Source: Neopestalotiopsis rosae (lineage: Eukaryota > Ascomycota > Sordariomycetes > Amphisphaeriales > Sporocadaceae). From it: 64,000 nucleotides of DNA. The position numbers were made by a program, and so were the translations under genes. This document shows, piece by piece, positions 10,450-21,689 of the stretch. The DNA lies in contig JALGAS010000003.1 of assembly GCA_023078685.1 (NCBI GenBank), positions 2,790,001 to 2,854,000 on the forward strand, given 5' to 3'. The notes beneath the pieces are model-generated. The model saw only the letters and a program-made list of their open reading frames with translations. It was not told the DNA's origin and made no database searches. How positions within the stretch are numbered: position 1 is the first letter of the stretch; every line of letters starts with the position of its first letter.

Positions 10450-11743
10450 ATGACGCTCTCATTATTCCCCAGTCAGGAATCTGTACGCCAGAGCTTTGGC
10501 TCGCCGCTGCCCAGCAGTAAGCCGTCCTCTGGACCCACCCCGTTCCAAGCCCGCTCGGAGCTCTACGGAGCTTGGTCCGTCGTCGAGGACGCCAAGAACA
10601 AAGCGCAGAAGCTCAGTAAAGAGGCACAGGCCGAGTTTGACAAGGCCAGCTCAAAAGCCCAGGCAAAGGCAAAGTCTGGCACAATTGAGCTCTACTCGCG
10701 ACAGTACTATGCCGCCTGTGTCGTCGGTGGCTTGATGGCCTGTGTAAGTCGAGATATTTCTCTTTCTTTCTTTGGCGGCATGTGATAGCTCGGAGAGCTA
10801 TATAGCTGTATAGCTATATCATGTTAGTTCTTTTTTTCTCACTCTTTCGACTAACGTATACCCGCGCTTGTTTCTCCAAAAATAGGGCTTCACCCACGCC
10901 GCCGTCACGCCGCTGGATCTCGTCAAGTGCCGCCGCCAGGTCGACGCCAAGCTGTACAAGGGCAACTTCCAGGCCTGGGGCCTCATCTACCGCGCCGAGG
11001 GCCTGCGCGGCATCTTTACCGGATGGGGCCCGACGCTGCTGGGCTACTCGGCCCAGGGCTCCTTCAAGTACGGCTGGTACGAGTACTTTAAAAAGACGTA
11101 CGCCGACATGGCCGGTCCCGAGGCCGCCTACAAGTACAAGACGGGCCTCTACCTCGCCGCCTCGGCCTCGGCCGAGTTCCTCGCCGACATTGCCCTGTGC
11201 CCGTTCGAGGCCGTAAAAGTCCGCATGCAGACCACCATCCCGGCCGCGTACAAGGGCACCTTTGACGGCTTCTCCAAGATCACAGCCGCCGAGGGCACGT
11301 CGGGTCTCTTCAAGGGCCTGTACCCGCTCTGGGGCCGCCAGATCCCCTACACCATGATGAAGTTTGCCTCGTTTGAGAACATTGTCGAGGCCATCTACCA
11401 CCGGCTCCCGGGGGACAAGGCCGACTACTCCAAGGCCACGCAGACGGGCGTCTCGTTCGTGGGCGGCTACCTGGCCGGCATCCTCTGCGCCGTCGTCTCC
11501 CACCCGGCCGACGTGCTCGTCTCCAAGCTCAACGCCAACCGCGGCGCCGGCGAGGCCTTTGGCGCCGCCGTCGCCCGCAACTACCGCGACATTGGCTTCG
11601 CCGGCCTCTGGAACGGCCTGCCCGTCCGCATCGTCATGGTCGGCACCCTCACCGGTCTCCAGTGGATGATCTACGACTACTTCAAGGTCTTCATGGGATT
11701 CCCGACCACGGGCGGTGCGCCCCCGCCGGAGCAGAAGAAGTAA
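10450..11743 (+). CDS. Mitochondrial phosphate carrier (MIR1/PIC2-type), 383 aa
   Basis: Two exons (10450-10743 and 10886-11743) are separated by a 142-nt intron that falls between VGGLMAC and GFTHAAV. The protein is a mitochondrial carrier (SLC25) with three repeats. Signatures are PLDLVKCRRQVD near residue 107, PFEAVKVRMQ near 204 and HPADVLVSKLN near 305. The KCRRQVD and LWGRQIPYTMMKFASFE segments are characteristic of the phosphate carrier, which imports inorganic phosphate with protons across the inner membrane for ATP synthesis. An N-terminal extension of about 85 residues, rich in Ser, Ala and Lys, precedes the first membrane segment and ends in LYSRQYYAACVVGGLMAC. Exon 2 is very GC-rich with strong codon bias, consistent with high expression. 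The intron contains two adjacent AT-rich palindromes. Confidence 0.95.
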
Positions 11744-12451
11744 GTCAGATTCAATGGCTGTGAGGTTTAAAAGAAGAATGGAAATACGTGGTGTTAGAGA
11801 GCACAAATCACAGTGTGTATCCTTGTATGATAAAAATGATGTACTTGTTTGCAATGATACTTTTTATAAGAATTTCGGCTTTTGCTAGTATGACTATGTC
11901 AACACGCCAAGTGTGCGCCATAGTGGGGCATTATTCATTATGACAGGTGCGATCTGAAGTCAAGTGTAAAACTAGACGGGCGGTTTGATCGTTCACGATG
12001 GTCATGTTCAAGATGATAGGCCGTCCATTTATAGTGTATCTTGACTACTTCCGTGAGTCGATTCTACCCTCATCGGCGCATATGACCAATGTTCTGCGAC
12101 AATCTCACGAGCTGGAGAACAAGCATTGTTTGGCTGTTGTCAACAAATCGTTGCAACATGAATACTCTATTAGTGTCGCATTTTCATATCGCCAGTGCAA
12201 CGCCTAGTCTCTTATACTATACAAGAGACATTGAGCACGAACCGCAGTAAAACATCCTGGAGGAAAGACTTGCACTTTTCCTTCCGTCCAACGCTACCGA
12301 TAGCATCAAAACCTAGTACGTGCTGCGAAAAGTTTGGTATAAGCATGCCTGACCCAAAACGCCATATTCATACATTCCGCCGCCTTGTCGGCTCATCTTG
12401 GCTTGTGGCCGGTTTCTTCGTTCTATTAGAATTGCCAGCTTCTGCATCTTG
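11744..12451. other. Intergenic between two convergent genes
   Basis: This holds the 3' regions of the phosphate carrier (plus) and the SNF5-like gene (minus). No supported gene is visible. Confidence 0.6.
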
Positions 12452-14280
12452 CTAAAATGGCCGGTGATCCATATAATGAAGATTTTGAGTCCATCGAGGC
12501 AGTCTCTTGTTCTTCTCGTAGAGCAACCCACAATTGGCACATAGAGACTATGACACAGTTAGTCCTGCTGATTTTGAGGGATCTGGTTTGAATGACTTAC
12601 TCTTGGTCCGTATGGGCCATCGCGGACTGCCCACACGCTTGTTCCCCATATGCGACAGTGCGTGCAGCGCCAGTTGTATCTTTCCTGGTCTGTCAAGGAA
12701 CCAGCACCGCCGCCGCCGTAGCCGACATCAGGAGTACCCCAGCCGCCAGGAGTTCCTGATCGATTGAGAGGACTAAGACTTCTGAATCTGCGCTTCTTCT
12801 TGGATCGTTCACCACGTCCCATGCGCTCTTCCTCCTCCTGCACACCAAAGCTGCTACCAACTGGCGTGCCACCAATCATTCCAGCAACGCTGCTGAAGCG
12901 TGCCGTTTCGCGACGGAGGCGGCGAATCTGTCGTTCACGGTCGCCCTCACGCTTTTCCATGTCGTCCTTGGATAGGATCTCAATCTTGGGCTCCCAGTCA
13001 TCTGCGAGATGCTCCGGATCATATCGCCAGCCGGCTTCAGCCCCATGAGCTGCATCATTGGGGAACTCGGTGCCTGTCGCACCCCAGCCAGTGACCAGAC
13101 CACCAGCCTCACAGGCTTCCTTCTTAAGACGCAGGACGGCTTCATAGATCGCGTGCGTTAATGCGGGTACCCATTCACCAGCGAGGCCGAGATCCGTACA
13201 TGTGACTTTTGCAAAAGCCTCAGCCGTACCAGGAGAGTGCAATAGAGACCACTCAAACTTGTCGGTGTATAAATTGGAGCCAAGATTCATATTGAGTGTC
13301 ACAAGGCAGCGGTATGTGTCATCGGGGCTGAATTCGTCGACATCGTCAGCAGGAACGGGCGTTGCTACCGCAGTCACTTCAGGAGCTTGCGAATCGGGCG
13401 CCTTGGCAGGAGTCTCTGCCCCGTTGACAAGAGGCGTGCTGGAACCTCCAAGGTTGGATGCAGAGGCGGGAAGCGGCGTCGATGGAGCAATTGGACTGTC
13501 GCGTGCGACGGCCTGAAGAGCTGTTGATGCTGCCGCTGCAACGCTTGCTGCCGGTGCTGTCTTGGTCTCTTCCGAGTGGAAAAGTGGGTGCAGAGCGACA
13601 CCTGCGTATTCCTCCAGCTGTGTTCGTATTTGCTTGCTAATTTCGTTGGCAATGGCCACCTGATTTGGGAGATCGAGATCTTGAACCAAATTTGTCGCGA
13701 ATTGATCGGTTGTGATGATGGTCTCATGAAGATTCCATAGAAAGAAGTCTCTCAGCTTGTAGGCGACAGTCAATTCGCCATTTCTGTAGAGCGATGCGTC
13801 CATCTGGGGAGTGATTTGTTGCACTCCTCGAGGCAGAGGGTAGGCTGGCGCAGGCATGAATGCGGGTATATCGACATCGATCCGGATAGGAATCAGCGTC
13901 ACGGGGAGCTGAGCTTGCGCCTGGTTGCTAAGGTCGGAACGCTTCTTATCCTTCAGCATCCATTCCCTCCAGATTCCTTGCACGGCAACCGGTGCCCTGG
14001 CCTCCTTGCCAACTTTGGCAGCTGCGGTGAGATTGGTGCTGCTATCCTCTCGGCGAAGGCTTCGGAGTCCGGTCGGGCGGCGCCTATCATCATCGTCGTC
14101 GTCGTCTCCATAATCGTAGCCATCCTCGGCGTAGTTGATCAGGGTGGTGCCTCGCTTCGTGGTTCGTGATTGAGGGCCAGGCGCGGCAGCGAGAACCGGG
14201 TTGAGGAGGGAGTTGTTGTATACGCGCAGACGTGGCGCAAAGCTCGACAGAAACGCCTGAGGAGGGTTTTGACCTTCCAT
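12452..14280 (-). CDS. SNF5/INI1-family chromatin-remodelling subunit with C-terminal GATA-like finger, 591 aa
   Basis: Two exons (14280-12601 and 12547-12452) are separated by a 53-nt intron with GTAAGT, an ACTAAC branch site and CATAG. The protein starts MEGQNPPQAFLSSFAPRL and has an acidic DDDDDDDRRR patch. A SNF5 core follows from about residue 125 to 400: VTLIPIRIDVDIPAF, then a GELTVAYKLRDFFLWNLHE repeat. The second repeat is DDTYRCLVTLNMNLGSNLY. The C-terminus has a GATA-type finger. CTHC and WGTSVWAVRDGPYGPR come from exon 1, and SLCANCGLLYEKNK from exon 2, so the finger exists only after splicing. SNF5/SFH1 proteins are core subunits of SWI/SNF or RSC remodelling complexes in the nucleus. 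A frame open further upstream begins at TTG, so 14280 is the first usable ATG. I cannot decide between Snf5 and Sfh1 orthology. Confidence 0.9.
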
Positions 14281-15390
14281 TGTGTATGAGTTGCGTCCGA
14301 GGACGATCAGCGCATGCTGGTTTCGCAACTCCGAATGGTAGATGGGAGGCTGGGCGCTCGTGCGCTGCTGGATATTTTGCCCTGCAAGAGCTCAAATCGT
14401 GGCCAGATCCAACAAAAATCAAATCCGCTGCAGCCTAGCGATGAATTGATGGCGTTGGGTGGTGGTGGTAGAATGGGCGAGTCCAGTAAGCTCAAAATCT
14501 GTGGACAAGACAAGCTGTTCGTGTCGCGTTAAGCAGGGCGTGGACTAGGTAATCGCGATCCAGATGAATTTGAGGTGCAGCGACAGACCAGCAATCCAAT
14601 AATTCCAGTCCCTTCGCGGTTTGGACGCCACAACAAACGCGCGAGGAATGGAATTTGTGGCGGTGCATAACGGGATGCTTAGCTGAAATGTGGCGCAGCT
14701 AGCTGACCGTTGCGGGTTTTAGCGGATGGTCGACTGCCAAAAGGTCACCTACAGGCTACTCCAGTGCTCGAAAGCTCATTGATTGGGCCCCCCACTATGA
14801 TCTATGTACTCTGTATGCCGTTATGGCCGTGTCAGTGTGCACACCGGTGATTCTCCGCTGACCTCCAGCCGACACAAGATTTTAATACCGCGTGTGGAAG
14901 CTGCTCATCGAGCCTCGATGTCGTGTAACCATGACCAGCATTTGCTACGTCAGCTCTTTCATGCCATGCCGAACTTCACATCAACGCTCAGCATTTTGAC
15001 GCTTTCGCGAGTGGTTTCGTCATCAATCAATTTACTATGTAGGTACTCTGGATCTATCCTGACCCTGAGTAAGGCCTGTACCATCTTGCATTGTACACCA
15101 GGCTACAACTTGTGGTTTGACACTATAACGATATCATATGACTATGGCGTCTCACTAATCACCATGATCTCAATGGAATGAAAGGCATTTTCAACAGCGC
15201 TCGGTTCTTGTTTGGTCCTGGCCAGAAGAACAAACGTCAATTCAAAGAAATGTGCTTATTGCTGTGCAGCTATGTACATGGACAATTTTTTTTCCATCAA
15301 GCAACCGCAATCGTTCCTCGTTTCTGAGAGCAACTTTCGTTGCTCTCTCGTCCCCGAATTCCCGGGCACCCACAAAACGTATCGAGACGT
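14281..15390. other. Intergenic, SNF5-like promoter and HsbA 3' region
   Basis: No supported gene is present. The part next to 14281 should hold the SNF5-like promoter and leader. The rest shows only short unremarkable frames. Confidence 0.55.
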
Positions 15391-15912
15391 TTAGGAGAAG
15401 GCAGTAATGGCGGTGTCAAAGTCCGAGTCAAGCGTGGCCAAGACAGCCGAGGCAGCAGCCTGCTGGTCGGTGGAGGTGATGCTCAGGAGGGTGGCGCCGT
15501 AGGCGTCGGTCTTGCTCTTGAGGGACTGGAGGGTGCTCAGGACGACGGCCGAGACGCCGACGGCCTCAAAGTCGGCCTCGCGGGCGACGAGGGCGTCGAG
15601 CGAGGTCTTGATGTCGGGCTCGCCGGTCGAGACAATGTAGTCAATGATGGTGGCCGAGTCGGCGCTCGAGGCGACGGCCTCGTCCGAGGCGTCGTCGTTG
15701 GCGGCGTCGATCTGGTCGCCCACGGCGTTGGCCGCGGTGGCGATGCCAATGGCGCCCGTGACGGAGCCGTCCCAGGCGTTGATGGTGCTGGTCAGCGAGT
15801 TGGTCGAGGCGTCAATGGCCTGGAGGTCGGCGAGGGTCTCGGCGACATCGCGGCGGATGGCGGCACCCAGCACGGCCGTGGCGTAGAGAGCGATGGTAGC
15901 GACGTTGACCAT
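15391..15912 (-). CDS. Secreted hydrophobic surface-binding protein A (HsbA) family, 173 aa
   Basis: A single exon. The N-terminus MVNVATIALYATAVLGAA is a signal peptide followed by an IRRDV propeptide-like site. The mature part is an alpha-helical Ala/Ser/Thr/Asp-rich domain. It opens with the ETLADLQAIDASTNSLTSTI pattern typical of the HsbA/cell-wall galactomannoprotein family, and closes with SLKSKTDAYGATLLSIT and related helices. HsbA proteins are secreted, coat hydrophobic surfaces and recruit hydrolases; family members are also found as wall mannoproteins. There is no cysteine in the mature part and no GPI-anchor signal. The frame is open upstream of this ATG, but a start at 15912 places the signal peptide correctly. 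A TATA element lies about 125 bp upstream. Codon use is strongly GC-biased, suggesting high expression. Confidence 0.85.
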   Translation of the reverse strand: MVNVATIALYATAVLGAAIRRDVAETLADLQAIDASTNSLTSTINAWDGSVTGAIGIATAANAVGDQIDAANDDASDEAVASSADSATIIDYIVSTGEPDIKTSLDALVAREADFEAVGVSAVVLSTLQSLKSKTDAYGATLLSITSTDQQAAASAVLATLDSDFDTAITAFS

Positions 15913-16034
15913 TTTGGCGGTTTGTAAAGTTGGATTAGCAAAGATGGAGATTGTTTGATTCGAGAAAGTGCTTGATTGAGACTGGTACTTGATACTCTTC
16001 AAACTTCATCTTCCTGCTCCGAGCTTTCAACCTC

Positions 16035-16040
16035 TATATA
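16035..16040 (-). promoter_or_regulatory. Putative TATA box of the HsbA-type gene
   Basis: A TATATA motif lies about 125 bp upstream of the ATG at 15912, at a plausible core-promoter distance. The region between is AT- and pyrimidine-rich. Confidence 0.4.
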
Positions 16041-16043
16041 TGT

Positions 16044-18481
16044 TCAATTCTCCGCCACGTCTATACTATTGTCAGCATACCTGCCGCTTCCATCCTCGGC
16101 TGACTTTCTCATTTTGGCTTGTGAATATCTCGGAAATTGCACTGAGCAGGCGGCTCAGCAAGGTTCACATGTTGTTCAAGCCGGCATTCCGTCATCAGTC
16201 ACGGCATATCGTGATGCATTATTCGCCTCAGAAGTACGCGGCGGTATAAGCGAAAGGTCAGCAAGGCCTTTTCCGGCGGGACCCCAAGAAAGGGAACAAG
16301 ACTATAGACCCTGTCCTACTCGCTTGCTCAAACAAACTCCTTTAAACTTTGTATGAGTTCCAAGACTATTGTTGAGCTCTACATGCCCGGTCAGGCTACG
16401 AGAGGTCGCCAGGGTAGTATTAGTTATGTAAATGCTGGAATGAATCCTCCACTGGGAAGACCCTTTTCGGCAAGCATGTGTTATTCGCCTCGTTTTATAC
16501 GGCGTCTATTGGACTGCTCGGCCAGAGTATATTGGTGGCTTTTCAAACGAACAGTTACAGTCCGTCTGACGTCGCATTTGCCTAGAGCTCTGCTGGGTTT
16601 CAAGTTGGCCATTCTGCTTAGCAAGTCATGTTATTGTCCGGGTTCTTCCCCGCTTCCCTCATTAATAGGGACGCCCGATGCGGGGGAACCTGGAATGATG
16701 AACGATTGCCGGCCTTGCACTACTGTCGGTATCTTGGAAACGTGATCTCCAACAAATGAGCTACTCCAACTCGAGCGGATCTCCTCTCATTTCGTCCAGT
16801 GTTCCTGGAATCTTTCGGGCCGTACCTGACTGCTGTGGATCCTCAGACAGCCTTCCCCAGATTGTCTTGGCTGGGCGGTTATGGATGTTGCAGCAAGTCA
16901 TTCATGTTGGACTGCAGACGGAATGACCATCTGGAAATGGAATAGATCTCCAAATATCCACAATGCTGCAAGAGGCAAACACGAGAGGAGCTGAGCTCGC
17001 TTGACTGCAGGATTGTACGAAGCATTCAGACTTTTGCACAGCAAGTGAAAGCAACGTTGACCTGAGAACTTGTTGTTCAGCATTTGTCTCTTGACGATCT
17101 CAACAGGCGGAGTACTATTGCTGTCCTCCAGTTCTGTTTTCGGTAAAAGCTACCGAGTATTAACCTTTCATTATGCATATCTTCTTTAAGCCTTTCTCTG
17201 TCGATCACTGCAAAATCAACAAAACCTTGGCTATTTTCCTCGTCAACTCGTTTTGGGATCAACCACGATGCCTTTAATACACTCATCATCCAATCCAGTG
17301 TCTTTCAGAAATCACATTTTCAACATTCCATTTGTTGAATTTTCGCAAGTACTTTTGCATGCGGCAACTGCTCTCAAATTTGGTAACAAATCAGAGTTGG
17401 ACAGTTGCCATGTCCTACAGCAGAGTGTCGATTCTTAATAATCGCACAGACAGAATTGCACAAACGAATCAATGGCTGGCAAAGGCCCTAGCGGAGCCAA
17501 TAGAAACCATGTAATAACTCTACGATATCACAGTTCACTGCAATTTTAGCGTCCGCAAAGAAGATTGAAAAGTTGGCGACCCAGTTACTCGTGTGAGGCT
17601 AACGCCCGTGAAGATAAATTTCCCATCATTGCTTGATAGAGCATCGATCACTTGCCAGTGCAAACTCAGCTCACGATCACTGACTTTACCCATTTGGCCG
17701 ACAATTGGAATAGATACGGCTAACGTCTGCTTCCAACTAATCTGCGCGAACAAAGCAGATGAAGACACGTTTGCAAGACATGAGCTGAAGATGATCTGAT
17801 CTCAAGGCAGTCCTAGCAGTGTAAAGGCTCAAGATTGCGAACAATGTGACACTCATGTTGTGCCACATGGCTATGCTTGTCTGCAATCAGTTAGCGGCTT
17901 CCCCATCAGTCAGCCTGTTTATAGCATGACTTTTGGCTTCAGCTCTAGCTTGTAGTCTGTAATACTGACTCTCTGTAATACGGTTACACCAATGCTCGGA
18001 AAATTCGGAGATTCAGGTAGAGCCAAATATTCAAAAAAAAAAAAAAAAAAAAAAAAAAGGCACAGCCAGTACAGATGACTCACCAGATGACGACGCATTA
18101 ATTATGATGGAATAGATATCATGATTTTTGATCTTGATCAAGTCATAGAGTCATGGACTTCAGCTAAGCTATTGGCTTGCCTGATCTTTATTCTGCCGCC
18201 TTGTTGTGTCAGACGGATGGTCTTCGGGGCCGAACCTATGAGATCCACCCCGAACTATTTCACAGCCAAGCCCCGAACTAATCCTCTACGTCCATATTCC
18301 GAGACCGAACATGTTAAAAGCCGTCCATGTCATTGTATAATCCGATTACTTAAGAACATGACCTTGGCATCAGCATTCTCATTTGTTTCGTGCTTATTCA
18401 CATCAGTTAGACGGCTATTTTATTCGTCAGTCAATACTTTACATATTATATACGACTTATTGGATCAAGTCGGTCTATCAA
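16044..18481. other. Intergenic, AT-rich, with possible decayed minus-strand coding fragments
   Basis: No intact gene can be supported. On the minus strand between about 16898 and 17770 a series of short protein-like frames follow one another but are broken by stops and frame changes. A 130-codon plus-strand frame at 16353-16745 starts with ATG but has no recognisable content. A 26-base A tract lies at 18033-18058. Confidence 0.5.
18033..18058 (+). repeat. Homopolymer A tract, 26 bases
   Basis: An uninterrupted run of 26 adenines about 420 bp upstream of the FAD monooxygenase start. No retroposed gene body or target-site duplication is evident next to it, so it looks like a simple repeat. 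Confidence 0.9.
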
Positions 18482-19873
18482 ATGGCACCTCTGAAAGTCC
18501 TCATAGTGGGCGGTGGTATCGCCGGCCCCGCGCTCGCCCACTGGCTCTCGCGCATCGGAGCCAACATTACGCTCGTTGAGCGCTCGTCACAGAAGCGCAC
18601 ATCTGGACAACAATTGGATTGTAAGCCAAATAATGTTGGGCGTTTCGCGCGCCTCCCGTCGTTCCGTGTATTCTCACAAAATGTCTGACTGGAACTTTCT
18701 GCAGTGCGCGCTCAGGGCATACCCGCAATGAAAAAGATGGGCATAGAAGCTGCCGTGCGTGCAAAATGTGTCCATGAAAAGGGCATGCAGTTCGTCGATA
18801 ATGAAGGCCGGGTAAAGTGCCAGTTCCCAGCCGCCAAGCCCGGCTCCGGAAAGCAGAGCTTCACGTCCGAATATGAGATTATGCGCCGCGACCTGGTCGA
18901 GATCCTCTACGGCTTGACTGAGAAACAGCCAAACGTACAGCACCGCTACAACACGACCGTGGAGAACTTTACGCAAGACGACGAGTCTGATCCTAATGGC
19001 CAGGTGCATGTCACTTTTAGCGATGGGCGTAAGGAAGATTATGACCTCGTGGTCGCCGCAGACGGGACGGGTTCCAAGACACGCAAGATTATGCTGGGTC
19101 CCGATGCACCGGACCCTCGCCACCGTTTAGGCGGCAACATTGCCTTTTTCAGTATCCCCTCGGACCCGAACGACTCGGACTGGTTCACCGGTACCTTTCT
19201 GCCGGGCTCCTGTACCCGGGCTATTGGAACGAGAAAGGACTGCCCAGAATTGACGCGCGTGTACATGATCTCGCGGGGAAACGCCGAGGAGCTGGACGCG
19301 GCGCACAAGTCCGGTGACCTGGCGGCGCTCAAGAAAGCCTGGGCAGACATGTATCGAGACGGCGGGTGGCAGTGCGCCCGGTTTACCGACGCCCTTCTGA
19401 ACGCGCCCGAGGCGGACGACCTCTACTCGACGCCACGAGAAGAGGTCCGGCTGCCCGAGGGCTCGTGGTCCAAGGGGCGCGTCGTCCTGCTGGGAGACGC
19501 CGCCCACAGCCAGACGGCCAACGGGTACGGCACGTCGTGGGGTATCGTCGGGGCATACGTTCTCGCCGGTGAGATTGCGACGCTGATGGCAGCAAACAAC
19601 AACAGCAGCTCCTCGTCGCCGACAGCCGCCGTGGTACAAGGGGCCAAGAATTATGAAACGCTGTTTCGTCCGATAGCCACGGCGATGCACAATAAGAGCC
19701 AGTGGCTAGGGAACCTCCTCATGCCAACGTCGCGTTTCGGCATCTCCGTCCTGATCTTCATCGGTCAGATGATATCGTATTTCAAGCTGGACCAAATGAC
19801 TGCCATGGATTCATCGCAGGGCAAGTGGCAGTTGCCTGAATATCCTGCCCTGGAGAAGGGGCATCTCTGCTGA
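18482..19873 (+). CDS. FAD-dependent monooxygenase (PHBH-fold aromatic-hydroxylase type), 435 aa
   Basis: Two exons (18482-18620 and 18705-19873) are joined across an 84-nt intron at GQQLD|LRAQGIPAM. The N-terminus has the dinucleotide-binding loop VLIVGGGIAGPALAHWL. The basic residue just after the second strand is replaced by ERSSQKRTSGQQLD. A DLVVAADGTGSKTR segment is the DG motif, and VVLLGDAAHSQTANGYG near residue 310 is the GD motif that binds FAD ribityl and phosphate. These define the class A flavoprotein monooxygenases, which hydroxylate or otherwise oxidise aromatic and polyketide-type substrates with NAD(P)H and oxygen. The C-terminal FGISVLIFIGQMI stretch is hydrophobic and may be a membrane anchor. 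It lies in an accessory-looking region with no other secondary-metabolite core gene, so the substrate is unknown. Confidence 0.88.
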
Positions 19874-20582
19874 GCTTGAGGTGCACGGAATTAAAACCTC
19901 CACGAGATGTGTGTTTTCTTTTTGATGTGTCAAGCGATTACTGGATAGAACAGATTCCCCTACCTTTGTACATGTCGAGATCTCCAATCTGGCGTATGGT
20001 GTTATGAAGGAAACCAAACACTCAGAAGGGTCTAGGTTAGGAGCTTTGAATTACTCTGTATATTAATGTATTATTGACTAGCAGGTAGCTGCTCAGTGCT
20101 AGCTGGACCCTTTACCCCGCTATTATCATGGGAGCCAAGAATGCCCCGCTACTGTACACTGAAGTTTTTAGCGGCAAGCTTATGATCATCGTCATTCTTG
20201 ATAACGTTGTCACATTCATAATTGTTGGCATTATGAGTCAGCCAATGATGAACTGACTTGCCGAATATGAACTGAACAAATTACAGAGCACGCAAATTAT
20301 GCAAACATACTTGCGTCTCTGAAAAAGACTTAATTGCGCTTTGGGGCAGCCGTATGACGCAGCACTGCAACTGGGGGGTCGTCGCTTCTTCAATGTGCCG
20401 TTTTGGGACGTCATACCACGTTCGATCGCCCTTTTTTGTTGGGGCTCAAGAAGGACAAACATTTTTCTCTTTGATCGACCAATTCCAATCCACCTCGATA
20501 GCAGTCCATCTTTGTCCAACTCTCGCCTCTCATTGAAGCTAGGTTTTACCGTTGTGGAAGTAAGGAAAATACAAGAGACATA
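19874..20582 (+). other. Intergenic, promoter region of the nucleotidase gene
   Basis: Between two plus-strand genes. No gene supported; the last 100 bp before 20583 presumably contain the leader. Confidence 0.55.
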
Positions 20583-21689
20583 ATGGCCTACGAAAGGGAG
20601 CTGGACGTGGCTCTGCGAGCAGTTCACCGCGCTAGCCTGGCAACTAAGAAGGTCCAGCGGCAAGGACAAGACAAGGGCGTCTCGGACAAGAGCGATGCCA
20701 CGCCCGTCACTATCGCCGACTTTGCCGCCCAGGCGCTGCTCATTGGCGCTGTACATGATGCCTTTCCCGACGATGTATTTATCGCCGAGGAGTCGTCCGA
20801 CATACTCAAGGCCGACGCCGACCTGCAGCAGCGGGTCTGGGATCTCGTCCTCGAGTTTGGGCCCCTCAACGGCCTGCCCGTGCCGGGTACCAAGGAGGAA
20901 ATGCTGGATCTGATTGACCTTGGCAGCAAGACCTCGAGGGAAATTGGTAGGGAACGGACTTGGATTCTGGATCCGGTGGATGGCACCAAGACTTTCATGA
21001 AGGGCCAACAGTACGCCGTGTGTCTCTGCCTGTTGGAAAACGGCATCCAAAAAGTCGCCGTGCTCGGCTGCCCCAATCTCCTGTACGATCCCATGACGCC
21101 ACTGGTAACAGAGGATATTGTCGACACGGAAGGCAACGGCATCATCGCAGGGGCCGTAGCCAGCCAGGGAACGTTCTTCGTGCCGCTCGACAGCTTCGCC
21201 GACCGCGCCGCCCACCGGTCCGCCAAGCTCGACACGCTGCCGCCGTACCCGGGCTCGCTGCGCTTCATCGACTCGGAGGAGTCGTCGCACGTCTCCAAAC
21301 GGCACCACGAGTACCTCTACCGCACGGCATTCCCCGACGCCTCACACCGCGGATCCGCCTCGGTTAGCGACAGCCTGTGGCCCGAGGACGTCTGGGCCAT
21401 GCAGATGAAGTACATTGCCATTGCCCTCAATGCGGCCGACGCCACTTTCCGCATCCCCGGCGACCCAAAGTTTTACGCTTCCGTGTGGGACCACGCCGGC
21501 GGTCAGCTAATCCTGGAGGAAGCCGGAGGAGTCGTCACGGACAGCGCGGGAAAGAGATTTGACTTTTCCAAGGGCCAGAGGAGTTTTGCCGACGGGAATT
21601 GGGGCTTTGTCGTTGCCAGAAGCGGTGAGGTGCATCAAGTAGTTCTAAGGGAAGTTCAGGGCTTGATCAGCAGCGGGTTGAAAGAATAA
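20583..21689 (+). CDS. MET22: 3'(2'),5'-bisphosphate nucleotidase (Hal2/Met22 type), 368 aa
   Basis: A single intronless exon. The protein belongs to the lithium- and sodium-sensitive inositol-monophosphatase superfamily. It has DATPVTIADFAAQ near residues 38-50, and AEESSD with the metal-binding Glu pair near 69-70. LDPVDGTKTF lies at 129-138, where D130 and D133 bind metal, and WDHAGG begins at W302. It converts 3'-phosphoadenosine 5'-phosphate to AMP and phosphate, removing a toxic by-product of sulfate assimilation, and is a target of Na+/Li+ toxicity in yeast. Length matches the family (about 355-370 aa). The start is an ATG directly before the conserved YERELDVALRAVHRAS helix. The gene symbol follows the yeast orthologue. 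Confidence 0.95.
   Translation: MAYERELDVALRAVHRASLATKKVQRQGQDKGVSDKSDATPVTIADFAAQALLIGAVHDAFPDDVFIAEESSDILKADADLQQRVWDLVLEFGPLNGLPVPGTKEEMLDLIDLGSKTSREIGRERTWILDPVDGTKTFMKGQQYAVCLCLLENGIQKVAVLGCPNLLYDPMTPLVTEDIVDTEGNGIIAGAVASQGTFFVPLDSFADRAAHRSAKLDTLPPYPGSLRFIDSEESSHVSKRHHEYLYRTAFPDASHRGSASVSDSLWPEDVWAMQMKYIAIALNAADATFRIPGDPKFYASVWDHAGGQLILEEAGGVVTDSAGKRFDFSKGQRSFADGNWGFVVARSGEVHQVVLREVQGLISSGLKE

Noticed and set aside
10814..11854. 346-codon minus-strand open frame over the phosphate carrier
   Set aside because: It is antisense to a clear mitochondrial carrier. GC-rich codon bias of the true gene keeps the opposite frame open, and the translation is low-complexity Gly/Val/Glu.
15340..15927. 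195-codon plus-strand frame over the HsbA gene
   Set aside because: Gly/Val/Asp-rich mirror of an Ala/Ser/Asp-rich coding strand; the minus-strand product has a signal peptide and family pattern.
16353..16745. 130-codon plus-strand frame with ATG
   Set aside because: Lacks any domain, signal peptide or codon bias, and sits in a region with other broken frames; not enough support to call a gene.
18033..18058. A26 tract as the tail of a retroposed element
   Set aside because: No LINE/SINE body, pol III promoter boxes or target-site duplication is visible next to it.
20238..21308. 356-codon minus-strand open frame over the nucleotidase gene
   Set aside because: Antisense shadow of the Hal2/Met22-type gene with no family features of its own.
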